Assembly (NCBI GenBank): GCA_964643435.1
Contig: CAZXPY010000001.1
Span: 62,001-126,000, forward strand
Reading direction: 5' to 3'
Source of the DNA: CAZXPY01 sp964643435
Lineage (GTDB): Bacteria > Patescibacteriota > Microgenomatia > Woykebacterales > RBG-16-39-9b
Length of the DNA: 64,000 bases
Shown here: positions 49,599-59,077 of the stretch, piece after piece
Numbering within the stretch: position 1 is the first letter of the stretch
Layout: the number at the start of each line of letters is the position of its first letter
Position numbers and translations under genes: made by a program
The notes under the pieces: model-generated
What the model was told of the DNA's origin: nothing
The model's database searches: none
Seen by the model: the letters and a program-made list of their open reading frames with translations, nothing else

Positions 49599-50730
49599 GC
49601 AAAAGAATCTGAGAATAGCAATTGTCGCCGATGTCATTAACGAACATTCCGGCGCCAGGGCACCTATCAGGTTAGCAACTTTTCTGAATAAAGAAAGTGC
49701 GGATATCACTTTTTTTGCTAGCAGCCACTTACTAGATTTAAATTTAAAAGAGGAGCTTCAAAAGAAGGGAATAAAAGTTTTTGTTTTGCCTTCAAGTAGA
49801 ATTCCTTTTTTGGGGCGTTTCTTTGGCGCCCTTAAACTATTCTTATATTTGAAAGAGGGGGATTTTGACATAATTTCGCTACAAAGTAGCTCATTATTAT
49901 ATGCAATTATTAGGTTAACCGGCGTCCGAATTGTAAAAACCTATTACGGAACTCAATTAGATTTGGGTTTAAATATGAGAGATGGAATAATTAGCTTAAT
50001 TCCGTCTTGGATTTTAAAATTTGTAATAATCCTAAGAGAAAAGTTGTTTTTTTTAATCTCTAACAAAGTTATCGCTATAAGTAAATATTTAGTAACTGAA
50101 GCCAAACAAATATATAATAAAAATATAGAATACGTTTACTTAGGGGTTGATCTGTTCAAAGTGGCTGAAGTAGCAGAAAATAAGAATAATAAAAAAATCA
50201 TTTGTTTGTCGGTAAGTAGAATAGTACCGTATAAAGGGTTCCACTTTCTTATAAAGGCTTTTTTGACTGTGAATAAGAAAGTACCCGATTTAAGACTTTA
50301 TATAGTTGGTACCGCACCGTTTCCAAAGTATTTGTCTTTCTTAGATAAAATCAAAAATGAAAATGTAAAAATCTTATTGGACGTTGGTGACGAGCACTTA
50401 GGAAGTTTATACAAAAGTTGTGATATCTACGCTACTTTTGATCAATGGGTTCCTTGGAGTTTAGCTCCACTGGAGGCTAGCCTTTATTCAAAACCTCTGG
50501 TTGGTATAAAAGCCGGAGCAATGGGAGAAATAATAACTCATAATAAAAACGGGCTTTTGGCCAGCAATTTGGACGAATTTACTGATTATCTTTATAAACT
50601 CTCTACCGAAAAGAAATTAAGAGAACGTTTAGGGAAAGAAGCAAAAAGGTTAGCCGAAAAATTTTCTTGGAAAAGAACGGCGCAAGAGTATTTGGAAGTT
50701 TTTAGGGGGGTTCTTGAAAAGAATAATTAG
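49591..50730 (+). CDS. GT4-like glycosyltransferase with altered donor motif
   Basis: A 379-residue GT-B protein: 'NEHSGARAPIRLATFLNK' N-terminal loop, 'SVSRIVPYKGFHFLIKAF' and 'RLYIVGTAP' in the donor domain. The usual first Glu of the Glu-x7-Glu motif is missing: the segment reads 'ATFDQWVPWSLAPLEAS', keeping only the second. It may bind a different donor or use the nearby Asp. It overlaps the following membrane protein gene by 17 bases. Confidence 0.8.
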   Translation: MIKQKNLRIAIVADVINEHSGARAPIRLATFLNKESADITFFASSHLLDLNLKEELQKKGIKVFVLPSSRIPFLGRFFGALKLFLYLKEGDFDIISLQSSSLLYAIIRLTGVRIVKTYYGTQLDLGLNMRDGIISLIPSWILKFVIILREKLFFLISNKVIAISKYLVTEAKQIYNKNIEYVYLGVDLFKVAEVAENKNNKKIICLSVSRIVPYKGFHFLIKAFLTVNKKVPDLRLYIVGTAPFPKYLSFLDKIKNENVKILLDVGDEHLGSLYKSCDIYATFDQWVPWSLAPLEASLYSKPLVGIKAGAMGEIITHNKNGLLASNLDEFTDYLYKLSTEKKLRERLGKEAKRLAEKFSWKRTAQEYLEVFRGVLEKNN

Positions 50731-52834
50731 TTTTTTTAAGAAATTTTACCAAGAAATTTTAATTATTTTATTTTTCCTAATTGTCGCGATTATCTATACC
50801 TATCCTCTCTTTTTCAGATTAAATGAAGTTGTTTGGGGCTACGTAGGGGATAATTTTGGGGCTATTTGGTATGTTTGGTGGTTAAAGTATTCAAGTCTAA
50901 AAGGGTTGCCTTCTGATTTTACAAATCTTGTAAATTTTCCGTTTGGTCTAAAAATCGATGCTTCTTCAAATATTGAACCAATCTGGCAGCTTTTCTTACA
51001 GTACTTTGGCTTTCTCCTTGGAGAGATATTTACCTTTAATTTTCTAATTTTCTTAAGTTTCCCGCTTTCCGCAATAACAATGTACGCACTTATTCATTAT
51101 TTAACAAAAGATAAATTGGCGGCTACTTTAGTTGCGATAGTTTATATGCTTTTGCCTTATCATTTCTGGCAAAGCTATCAACACGTCGCTCTTTCTCAGA
51201 TTCAATGGTTACCACTTTATGTTTTGGCACTTTTGAAACTAGATTCTAACCCCAATTTTCGAAATTCTCTTTTTGCCGCCGTAAGTTTTCTGCTTGTTGC
51301 CCTCTCTTCTGTCTATCATGGTTATTTTATGGTTCTTTTTACAATAAGTTTTGTTATTTTCAAAATTTTGTATAAACTTCTTACCGAAAGAAAAAATTAT
51401 CTTAACTTCAATAGGCTAAAATATTTTAGTTTGACACTCATTTTTATAATTTTGGTAATTTCTCCCTTCGCATATAAATTTTATCAAACAAGATCAGTTA
51501 CTTCTTTAGGTGCTACCGAAGCCTATAAAAGACCAATCGAAAATTTATTAGGTCTCTCAGCACGACCGTGGGATTTTTTTATTCCGCCAAGCGACCACCC
51601 ATTCTTCGGTAAATATGAACATGGTCTCTACGCAAAAATTCGTACCTTTAGTAATGATTACAAAACAATTAGTGCTTTTTTGCCCGAGCGGATTATGTAC
51701 GTCGGAATTCCAGCGTTTCTTCTAGCTTTAGTGGGAATTTATTTTTCTCTAAAAGGTAGACGCAAAGAACTAATTATAGTTTTGCTCGGGGTTAGTGCAT
51801 TTTTAGCCGCCACTGCAGCCCCTCCGTTTGTTATTATTAAAGGTAAGACAATATATCTTCCTTCTTATTTTTTTTACCAGGTCCTACCAATAATTAGGGT
51901 TTACGCTCGTTTAGGGATTGTACTTGATCTTTTGATTTTACTTTTCGCCGGATTTGGCTTTAGTTTTTTGTTCTCTAAAATTAAGAATAAGATACTTTTA
52001 TTTGGGTCTTTTTGTTTGTTAATAGCTTTATTTCTCTTTGAGTTTGCTAATTTTCTTCAACCTAAAATTTCTGATATTAGTAAGATTCCAGAAACGTACG
52101 AATGGTTAAAAGGGCAAAGAGGTTTAGTAAATATTATTGAATACCCAAGGACGTTTAATGTAGCCGCTAGTCTACTTTATCAAAGATATCACGAAAAGGG
52201 GATTTTTAACCTCTCCGGAAGCTTTGCTAGCACTTCTCCTTATACCCCGCTTTGGGATATAATTGAAAACCCAACAAGTTCTGATACTGCTAAAGTTCTT
52301 TCTGCCTTGGGTTTAGATTATGCTTTGATTCACGTTAAGACTCCTTACAATATGTTGAATCCTTTTGACGAAATAGGATTGAGCCAAATAGTCGAAGAGG
52401 GTAGATGGATCCCTTTGCGTGGTAATGGAATTTCCGGTTTTGAACTTGCTTCGTCTTTTGATGATGGGTTTTTCGTGAAAATAACCGCCAATCCTGATAA
52501 ACTAATAATTTTTGAAGAAGAAAGTGTAAGATTCTTACCAAATAGTAGAGATTGGTTATGGAAAGATTCTCGCAATACCCTCTATTTCTTAAATATAAAA
52601 AAACAACCAATATTTATTAATTTAAAATTTGATTATTTTGGTTTTGAAAGAGAGAATCTTAAATCAGTATTTAGATATAAAGAAGACATGATTCAAAAAG
52701 AAATCGAATTAAAAAGTCTTGAAGGGCCTTTAAAAATTAATCAGGGTATAAGTTCTTTAAGATTTGAAATCAATGATATGGGGACTGAATTCGGTGTAAG
52801 AAATATATCTGTTTCTGAATTTAAAGCTAAGTAA
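50714..52834 (+). CDS. Large GT-C-like membrane protein
   Basis: A 706-residue protein with about 11 helices in the first 450 residues and a C-terminal outer domain of about 250 residues rich in beta strands. The first outer loop has 'YVGDNFGAIWYVWWLKYS' (Asp-Asn in place of Asp-Glu), then a helix-loop array 'YHFWQSYQHVALSQIQWLPLY'. The product of the reverse-strand gene at 60165 shares this plan, including 'WYLWWFKFS', so the two are paralogues. Likely a lipid-sugar dependent transferase acting outside; not assignable further. TTG start at 50714. Confidence 0.65.
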   Translation: MKRIISFFKKFYQEILIILFFLIVAIIYTYPLFFRLNEVVWGYVGDNFGAIWYVWWLKYSSLKGLPSDFTNLVNFPFGLKIDASSNIEPIWQLFLQYFGFLLGEIFTFNFLIFLSFPLSAITMYALIHYLTKDKLAATLVAIVYMLLPYHFWQSYQHVALSQIQWLPLYVLALLKLDSNPNFRNSLFAAVSFLLVALSSVYHGYFMVLFTISFVIFKILYKLLTERKNYLNFNRLKYFSLTLIFIILVISPFAYKFYQTRSVTSLGATEAYKRPIENLLGLSARPWDFFIPPSDHPFFGKYEHGLYAKIRTFSNDYKTISAFLPERIMYVGIPAFLLALVGIYFSLKGRRKELIIVLLGVSAFLAATAAPPFVIIKGKTIYLPSYFFYQVLPIIRVYARLGIVLDLLILLFAGFGFSFLFSKIKNKILLFGSFCLLIALFLFEFANFLQPKISDISKIPETYEWLKGQRGLVNIIEYPRTFNVAASLLYQRYHEKGIFNLSGSFASTSPYTPLWDIIENPTSSDTAKVLSALGLDYALIHVKTPYNMLNPFDEIGLSQIVEEGRWIPLRGNGISGFELASSFDDGFFVKITANPDKLIIFEEESVRFLPNSRDWLWKDSRNTLYFLNIKKQPIFINLKFDYFGFERENLKSVFRYKEDMIQKEIELKSLEGPLKINQGISSLRFEINDMGTEFGVRNISVSEFKAK

Positions 52835-52837
52835 AAA

Positions 52838-53830
52838 ATGAAAGAGTATAAAGGTAAAAAAGTTCTGGTCTTTGGTGGTTTGGGGTTTATGGGGGTTAAT
52901 CTTTGTCGGGAGCTTTATTTAAGTGGAGCTAAACTCTCTATATTTGATTTAAATATTACTAACCAGGTTCAAAAAAAACTAAAAAATTTAAATATTAAAG
53001 CCATTCGTGGGGATATTACGGTCCTTGACGATTGCTTAAAGGCCGTTTCTGAAGCGGAAATAATTTTTAATTTGGCTGGTCGGAGTGGGGCAGCCGCTTC
53101 GATGGAAAACCCCTTCTTAGATTTAAAAGTTAATGGATTCGGGGTTTTGAATATTTTAGAAGCAGCCAGGGCTTATAATCCAGAAGTGAAAATTGTTTTT
53201 CCAGGTTCAAGATTACAATTTGGGAAGGTGGAAAAATTGCCGGTTGCGGAAGACCATCCAATGAGACCAACTAGCCTTTACGGTATTCATAAACTTCTTG
53301 GTGAAAATTATCACCTCTCTTACCACCATTTTTATGGTTTAAATACTTGCGTTTTGCGGTTCTCTAATCCTTATGGTCCTCATTTAAGAATGAAAAAGCA
53401 AGAATATAACATTTTTAATTATTTTATTGAATTAGCTCTGCAAAAGGGCGTTCTAAAAGTTTATGGCGATGGTAGCCAAATACGGGATTATATTTTCATA
53501 GAAGATGTTGTCAACGCCTTCTTGGCTGGAGGAATAAATAAAGCCGCAAACGGTGAAGTTTTTAACGTTGGTAGTGGAGTCGGAACTGCCTTTATTGAGG
53601 CTGCAAAGACTATAGTGAAAGTAGTCGGAAAGGGAAGGATCGAGCAGATTTCTTGGCCAAAACAAGCCCAAAACTTAGAGACTGGAGATTATATAGCGGA
53701 TATCACTAAAATAAAAAAAGTTTTGGGTTGGGAACCGAAATACTCCTTAACTAACGGAATCAAAGAAACTGTTTCTTGGTTTAAACAAAAGAAAGATGAT
53801 TTCTACGCATCACTAGAGGGGCGAAGTTGA
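52838..53830 (+). CDS. NAD-dependent nucleotide-sugar epimerase/dehydratase (extended SDR)
   Basis: A 330-residue SDR with 'VFGGLGFMGVNLCREL', 'NLAGRSGAAASMENP', 'FPGSRLQFGKVEKLP' (catalytic Ser, Phe in place of the common Tyr before Gly), 'SLYGIHKLLGENY' (Tyr-x3-Lys) and 'RFSNPYGPHLR'. 'IRDYIFIEDVVNAF' is the usual substrate-side helix. It may finish a sugar begun by Gmd and the 46051 enzyme, for example as a ColC-like epimerase/reductase, but sequence does not fix the substrate. It is coupled to the next gene (TGATG). Confidence 0.8.
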   Translation: MKEYKGKKVLVFGGLGFMGVNLCRELYLSGAKLSIFDLNITNQVQKKLKNLNIKAIRGDITVLDDCLKAVSEAEIIFNLAGRSGAAASMENPFLDLKVNGFGVLNILEAARAYNPEVKIVFPGSRLQFGKVEKLPVAEDHPMRPTSLYGIHKLLGENYHLSYHHFYGLNTCVLRFSNPYGPHLRMKKQEYNIFNYFIELALQKGVLKVYGDGSQIRDYIFIEDVVNAFLAGGINKAANGEVFNVGSGVGTAFIEAAKTIVKVVGKGRIEQISWPKQAQNLETGDYIADITKIKKVLGWEPKYSLTNGIKETVSWFKQKKDDFYASLEGRS

Positions 53831-54912
53831 TGGAAGTTATTTATAGTGTGGGGAGTAAAATCCCTGGAGGTGGGATTGGTAACGTTGCCTATTATGCAAT
53901 CGATGCTTTAAAGAAACGAAAAATTTTAAAGAAATCCATATCAACCGGTGGTCAAATCGCTGATGTTAAATTCCCATTTCTTAATTTGGTTCCTAGTTGG
54001 GTAATAAAGGATAATTTGTTTGATTTTTTTTCCTCTTTTTTTGTCGAGAAATGCAGTATTTTCCACGGTTGGAATAATATGTGCTATTTGGCCGCAAAAC
54101 GCGCCAAAAAATTTGGAGCAAAAATAGTAGTGGAGAGGGCTTCATCTCACATCAAAACCCAAGAAGATCTTTTAAAAGAAGAGTACAAAATCTGGGGGAT
54201 TGAAGGCTCAGCAATAGATTCTTTTACCTTGAAAAAATCCTTACTTGAATATGAAATTGCTGATTATATATTAGTCCCGTCGGTATTTGCTAGGAAAAGT
54301 TTTTTAGATTGGGGGGTAGATCCGCGTAAAGTAAAATTATTACCTTTCGGTGTAGATTTGAATAAATTTAAAAAGAAGCAAAAACTCCCAGAAAAATTTA
54401 CTTGTTTATTTGTGGGGCAAGTAGGAATTCGTAAAGGGGTGCAATACTTACTGAAAGCCTGGAGAAGCTTAGCCTTAAAGAACAGCGAGTTAATAATCGT
54501 CGGCCCTATCTTCCCGGATTTCAAAAAATTTTTAAAAGATTTTGTGCTGCTTGAAAGCGTAAAATTTGTTGATTATAGCCGAGATTTACCGGCTCTTTAT
54601 AAAAACGCTAGTGTATTCGTCTTTCCTTCAATTGAAGAAGGCAGTGCTCTCGTAACTTATGAGGCTATGGCGGCTGGTTTGCCGATTATTACGACAAGAA
54701 ACAGCGGTTCTCTTATCGAAGAAGGAAAAAGCGGTTTTATCGTTCAAATTAGAGATTTCAACTCCCTGGCTGAAAAAATAGAGTACTTTCATGATAATCC
54801 TTCAAAAATTTTAGAATTTGGTAATAATGCTCGTAAAACAATCGAAAATTACTCTTGGAGCGCTTATAAAAAAAAATTAATTAATTTTTATTCAAGGATT
54901 AAATATGACTAG
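53830..54912 (+). CDS. GT4 glycosyltransferase
   Basis: A 360-residue GT-B protein: 'PGGGIGNVAYYAIDAL' acceptor loop, 'IFHGWNNMCYLAAKRAK', 'PFGVDLNKFKKKQ', 'CLFVGQVGIRKGVQYLL', 'LIIVGPIF' and Glu-x7-Glu in 'IEEGSALVTYEAMAAG'. ATG 53830 overlaps the stop of the SDR gene by one base and is preferred to TTG 53827. It is followed by a methyltransferase gene with 8 bases overlap. Confidence 0.85.
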   Translation: MEVIYSVGSKIPGGGIGNVAYYAIDALKKRKILKKSISTGGQIADVKFPFLNLVPSWVIKDNLFDFFSSFFVEKCSIFHGWNNMCYLAAKRAKKFGAKIVVERASSHIKTQEDLLKEEYKIWGIEGSAIDSFTLKKSLLEYEIADYILVPSVFARKSFLDWGVDPRKVKLLPFGVDLNKFKKKQKLPEKFTCLFVGQVGIRKGVQYLLKAWRSLALKNSELIIVGPIFPDFKKFLKDFVLLESVKFVDYSRDLPALYKNASVFVFPSIEEGSALVTYEAMAAGLPIITTRNSGSLIEEGKSGFIVQIRDFNSLAEKIEYFHDNPSKILEFGNNARKTIENYSWSAYKKKLINFYSRIKYD

Positions 54913-55672
54913 TTCCGTGGCAAAATATTGGGAAGAAGTTTTTAAGCACCACAGTGCTTACGAAACCGCTAATGTAGGAAAAGAGTTCTTTTTGCGCTAT
55001 CAAAATAGCGCTTATGTCCAATCTATGTTGAACTTTGCAAAAATCAAAAAGGGAAAAATTTTGGAAGCGGGTTGTGGTAGTGGAAAATTTTCAGTAACCT
55101 TAGCAACTCTAGGTTTTGAGGTCTGGGCGTTAGATTATTCCGACAAAGTTTTAGAGAACGTGAAGAAATTAGCCGCTACCGCGGAAGTTTTTTTTGGGCC
55201 TCTAAAATTAAATCTCTTTAAGGGAGATTTAACTAACTTGTCCTTAAAAAGAAATTTTTTTGATATCACCTTTAACGAAGGAGTGGTTGAACACTGGCTA
55301 ATTAAAAAAGAAAGACTTGACGTCATTAAACAGATGATGTCGGTTACAAAAGTGGGCGGGGCAGTTGCGATTTTTGTTCCAAATGGCTATCACCCTTTTC
55401 ATAAATGGTGGGTTTATAGTTCTTTTAAGGGATATCTAACAGCACCACCGATGACTCTTTATAGTGTAAAGAAATTAAAAAAAGAAATGCAAGAAGTTGG
55501 TTTGGTGGCTTTAGAAAGCGATGGTTTTGATTCCTATTATAGCATCAATAAATGGCCGCGTATTAGTTTATTTGATTATCCAATTGGTTTTTTAGAAAAA
55601 AATATTAAACCACCAAAATTTTTTCGAGAAGCTTTTGGTTTAAATATTGGTGGTTTTGGTGAGAAAGTATGA
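54905..55672 (+). CDS. Class I SAM-dependent methyltransferase
   Basis: A 255-residue methyltransferase: motif I 'ILEAGCGSGKFSVTLA' (about residue 50), 'VWALDYSDKVLENV', 'LFKGDLTNL', and 'ITFNEGVVEHW'. It may methylate a terminal sugar, which in several O-antigens stops chain growth, or be part of lipid processing. It overlaps the flippase gene by 4 bases. Confidence 0.8.
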   Translation: MTSSVAKYWEEVFKHHSAYETANVGKEFFLRYQNSAYVQSMLNFAKIKKGKILEAGCGSGKFSVTLATLGFEVWALDYSDKVLENVKKLAATAEVFFGPLKLNLFKGDLTNLSLKRNFFDITFNEGVVEHWLIKKERLDVIKQMMSVTKVGGAVAIFVPNGYHPFHKWWVYSSFKGYLTAPPMTLYSVKKLKKEMQEVGLVALESDGFDSYYSINKWPRISLFDYPIGFLEKNIKPPKFFREAFGLNIGGFGEKV

Positions 55673-57108
55673 ATGTTGGTGAATCTGCCCTAAAAAGTAC
55701 TTTTTTTGTTGCGATTAACTCGTACTTTAATATGGGAGTTAATTTCGTAACTGGAGTGACTTTGGCCCGGATTTTGCTTCCAGAGCATTTTGGTGTAGTG
55801 GCTTTAGCTAGCTTCTTTCTGGGTCTTTTTGGGAGGGTCAGAGAATTTGGTTTAGATCTTGCTCTAGTTCACAAACAAGAAGATATCGATAAAACTTTAA
55901 GCACTCATTTTTTCCTGCAAATACTTTTAGCCCTGGTCAATTTTATTTTAATTTTGATTGCGTTTCCGTTATTATCCCGCTATTACTCTTCTGAAACAAT
56001 TTTAGTTTTACTTATTCTCGGTAGTTTTGTGATTTTAAAAGCAGCTAGCGCAACTCAAAGGGCTTATTTGGAAAAAGAGCTCCTTTTTAAATACACGACA
56101 ATTTTTGATATGGCTTCACTTTTAATTTCTTCAATTATTTCGGTGGTAGCAGCCGTTAAGGGTTTCGGTCTTTGGAGTTTAGTTTTAGGAAACACTAGTT
56201 ATACTTTTTTTAATTTTTTATTCCTTTGGATATTGCGACCTTGGAAGTTGAGGCTTGATTTTGATAGAAAAATCGCTATTTGGTTTTTTAAATTTGGCTC
56301 ATATCTATGGATTGGTGGTATAACTACTTTTATTATTTTACAATACAACGATTTTCTTATTGGGACTTTCTTAGGGATAACTATTTTAGGTTACTACTCT
56401 CGGGCTTTTAATTACTCCCAAATCCCCACAAATCTCGTCACTAGCGTTGTATCTCGCGTTGCCTTTCCAACTTACGCGAAACTCCAATCTGACAAAATAA
56501 AACTGCAAACAACCTTCTCACTAGTCTTGCGAAATATTGTTAGGTTTTCAGCCCCAATTAGTTTAATACTTGTTCTTACCGCGGCTGATTTTATTGAGTT
56601 TCTAATCGGTCCTAAATGGCTTCCCATGGTACCGATCTTCCAGATTTTAATTGTTTACTCACTCTTGCGACCTATTTTTGATGATACCGGGTCGTTTCTG
56701 GCAGCTATTGGTAAACCAAATTTGGTCGCTAAATATCTTACTGCTATGGCAATAATTTTTCTAATTATTTCTCCGCTTCTTATGAACACTTTTGGGGCGG
56801 CAGGTGGCGCCATTTCTCTAGGGATTATCCTGTTGTTAGGAGTACTTTTAGCTTATTATTACGCTGCCCGCTTTATAAAAATTGATTTTCCTAAAATTTT
56901 CGGACCAGTTATTTTAGCAACCCTTCTTAGTGCAATTGTTTATTTTCTAATTAAAGGTTGGTACAATTTCTCTCCGCTGTCTATTTTTTACAGATTAGCA
57001 ATTGAATGGTTGATTTTGGGGGTCTCTTATCTGGTATCAATCTTTATTTTTGAGAAAAAACAAATAAAAGAGGACTTAAAACTGCTGCTCTCTATAATTA
57101 AAAAATGA
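55669..57108 (+). CDS. Polysaccharide flippase, PST/TuaB-like
   Basis: A 479-residue protein with 14 likely helices. It opens 'LKSTFFVAINSYFNMGVNFVTGVTLARILLPEHFG' positions typical of the TuaB/WzxC branch, and 'YYSRAFNYSQIPTNLVTSVVSRVAFP' in the middle. It differs from the flippase at 40705, so two separate lipid-linked products may be exported. It overlaps the next GT2 gene by 4 bases. Confidence 0.86.
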   Translation: MNVGESALKSTFFVAINSYFNMGVNFVTGVTLARILLPEHFGVVALASFFLGLFGRVREFGLDLALVHKQEDIDKTLSTHFFLQILLALVNFILILIAFPLLSRYYSSETILVLLILGSFVILKAASATQRAYLEKELLFKYTTIFDMASLLISSIISVVAAVKGFGLWSLVLGNTSYTFFNFLFLWILRPWKLRLDFDRKIAIWFFKFGSYLWIGGITTFIILQYNDFLIGTFLGITILGYYSRAFNYSQIPTNLVTSVVSRVAFPTYAKLQSDKIKLQTTFSLVLRNIVRFSAPISLILVLTAADFIEFLIGPKWLPMVPIFQILIVYSLLRPIFDDTGSFLAAIGKPNLVAKYLTAMAIIFLIISPLLMNTFGAAGGAISLGIILLLGVLLAYYYAARFIKIDFPKIFGPVILATLLSAIVYFLIKGWYNFSPLSIFYRLAIEWLILGVSYLVSIFIFEKKQIKEDLKLLLSIIKK

Positions 57109-57974
57109 TTTTTTGTAGTGTTATAATACCCACCTTTAATCGAAAAGAAAAGATTAGAAAAACAATCCTGTCTTTGCTCAATCAATCTTTACCCAAGGAA
57201 AAATTTGAGATCATTATTGTAGATGACGGTAGTACTGACAGTACGCAAAATGTTGTTAAAGAGTTTGCTAAAAAAGTTATTTATTTAAGGCAGGAGAATA
57301 AAGGACCGGCAGCAGCTAGGAATTATGGAATTAGGAAAGCAAGTGGTGAGATTGTTGCCTTTACAGATGATGACTGTGTTGTTCCGTCTAGTTGGCTAGA
57401 AAAAATCTTGTCCGGGTTTGAAAAGCACGAAACAGTAGTTGCAGTTGGTGGTTATCTCGAAGCCCCAGAAGAAATTTTGAGAAGCAATATATTTGCGCGG
57501 TACGAAAGCTTTATTAGCAGAAAAAATTACCGAGTTTCCGAAAAAGAGGAAGTTAGTGGCTGGGAGAATCCTAGTGGGGGGACTAATAATCTAGCTTATT
57601 TAAAAAGAATTATTTTGGAAGTTGGCGGTTTTGATGAAACCTTTCCGACTGCTGGTGGTGAAGACGCTGATTTAAAATGGCGAATAACCCAGAAAGGCTA
57701 TAGATTCCTCTACCTTCCTTTAAAAGTCGAGCACCATCAGGATTATAATTTTAAAGGGTTTATAAGACAAAGCCGAAATAGAGGGATCGGCGAATTCTAC
57801 TTTTCTAAAAAATGGGGAGACGTTCCAACTAAAATTACCATTTTTAAAAATTTAGTTTTCGTAACCTTAAGATTCTTTAAAAAGTTAATTTTTGAAAAAG
57901 AAAGATTACTGAATATTTTAGACTTTATCTTTCAATTTAATAAAGAAAAGGTGAAACTTTCCTTACTCTCATGA
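57105..57974 (+). CDS. GT2 glycosyltransferase
   Basis: A 289-residue GT2: 'SVIIPTFNRKEKIRKTIL', 'VDDGSTDSTQNVV', metal site 'AFTDDDCVVPSSW' and 'GGEDADLKWRITQKG' with the acceptor-side acidic motif. This is the branch of chain-building inverting transferases rather than the Dpm1 type. It overlaps both neighbours by 4 bases. Confidence 0.88.
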   Translation: MIFCSVIIPTFNRKEKIRKTILSLLNQSLPKEKFEIIIVDDGSTDSTQNVVKEFAKKVIYLRQENKGPAAARNYGIRKASGEIVAFTDDDCVVPSSWLEKILSGFEKHETVVAVGGYLEAPEEILRSNIFARYESFISRKNYRVSEKEEVSGWENPSGGTNNLAYLKRIILEVGGFDETFPTAGGEDADLKWRITQKGYRFLYLPLKVEHHQDYNFKGFIRQSRNRGIGEFYFSKKWGDVPTKITIFKNLVFVTLRFFKKLIFEKERLLNILDFIFQFNKEKVKLSLLS

Positions 57975-59077
57975 AAATTGCAGTTATTCAAAATCCAAAG
58001 GACCGTTGGTCAACAAAAAGTATGGAGATTTATGGTCAAGAACTGCTTATTTCCCTGGAAAAAAATTTCAAAGATCTTGATATAAACTTATTTAAATTCG
58101 CCATTCCTCCGATTTTTAATTTATTACCAGCAAAGATATTATTTAAATTTAGTCGCTTTAAATATTATCCAGCTAAATTGAGGGGTATTAAGGCCGATGT
58201 TTGTCACATTGTCGATCACAGCTTTTCTAATTTTATTTACAGTTTAGATAAAGAAAGAACTGTAATAACTTGTCACGACTTGATACCGCTAAAAGAAATT
58301 GGGGGAAAAAATACTATTCAAGATAAATTTGCTTTAAACAATTTCCTTGAAATTGTGAAAGGTTTAAAAGAAGCTGCTTTTGTAATTGCTGATTCGCAAG
58401 CAACTAAAAGAGACCTGGTTGAACTTTTGCAGATTGAACCAAATAAAATTGAAGTAGTTTACTTAGGAAAAGACGAAACCTACAAAAAAATAAAAAATAA
58501 GAAAAGTTTATCTTTATTTAAAGAAAAAAATAAACTTTCCGATAAACCACTTATTCTTCACGTTGGGAATAATTTAGCCTATAAAAACATAGAAGGAATT
58601 TTAAAAGCTTTACAAATTTTAAAACAAAAAAAATTCTCTTTTGAATTTGTAAAAGTTGGTGAGAGATTTACCAAAGATCAAGCAGAGATGATTTCAAATT
58701 ACAATCTTTCAGAAGAAATTAACTACTTGGGACAATTGAATCACAAGGATTTAGTTTATCTTTACAACGCTGCTTCAGTATTAATTTACCCCTCATATTT
58801 TGAAGGGTTTGGTTTGCCAGTACTTGAATCTCTAGCCTGTGGTTTACCGACGGTTATTTCGAAAAATACTTCTTTAGAGGAGATAGCGGGTGAAGCTGGG
58901 GTTTATGTAAATCCTTATAATCCAGAATCTATAGCAAAAGGATTAGATTGGGTAATTTCTTTAGGAGATAAGGAAAGGGAGAAACTTAGTAAGAAATGTT
59001 TACTTGTTTCAAAAAATTTTTCTTGGGATAGGACAGCGAGAGCCACTTACAGCGTTTACAAAAAAGTCTATGGTTAG
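57971..59077 (+). CDS. GT4 glycosyltransferase (mannosyltransferase-like)
   Basis: A 368-residue GT-B protein with 'CHIVDHSFSNFIYSL', 'VITCHDLIPL', 'IADSQATKRDLVELL', 'ILHVGNNLAYKNIEGIL', 'INYLGQLNHKDLVYLY' and Glu-x7-Glu in 'FEGFGLPVLESLACG'. These resemble GT4 mannosyltransferases of O-antigen clusters. Overlaps the next gene by 8 bases. Confidence 0.87.
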   Translation: MKIAVIQNPKDRWSTKSMEIYGQELLISLEKNFKDLDINLFKFAIPPIFNLLPAKILFKFSRFKYYPAKLRGIKADVCHIVDHSFSNFIYSLDKERTVITCHDLIPLKEIGGKNTIQDKFALNNFLEIVKGLKEAAFVIADSQATKRDLVELLQIEPNKIEVVYLGKDETYKKIKNKKSLSLFKEKNKLSDKPLILHVGNNLAYKNIEGILKALQILKQKKFSFEFVKVGERFTKDQAEMISNYNLSEEINYLGQLNHKDLVYLYNAASVLIYPSYFEGFGLPVLESLACGLPTVISKNTSLEEIAGEAGVYVNPYNPESIAKGLDWVISLGDKEREKLSKKCLLVSKNFSWDRTARATYSVYKKVYG

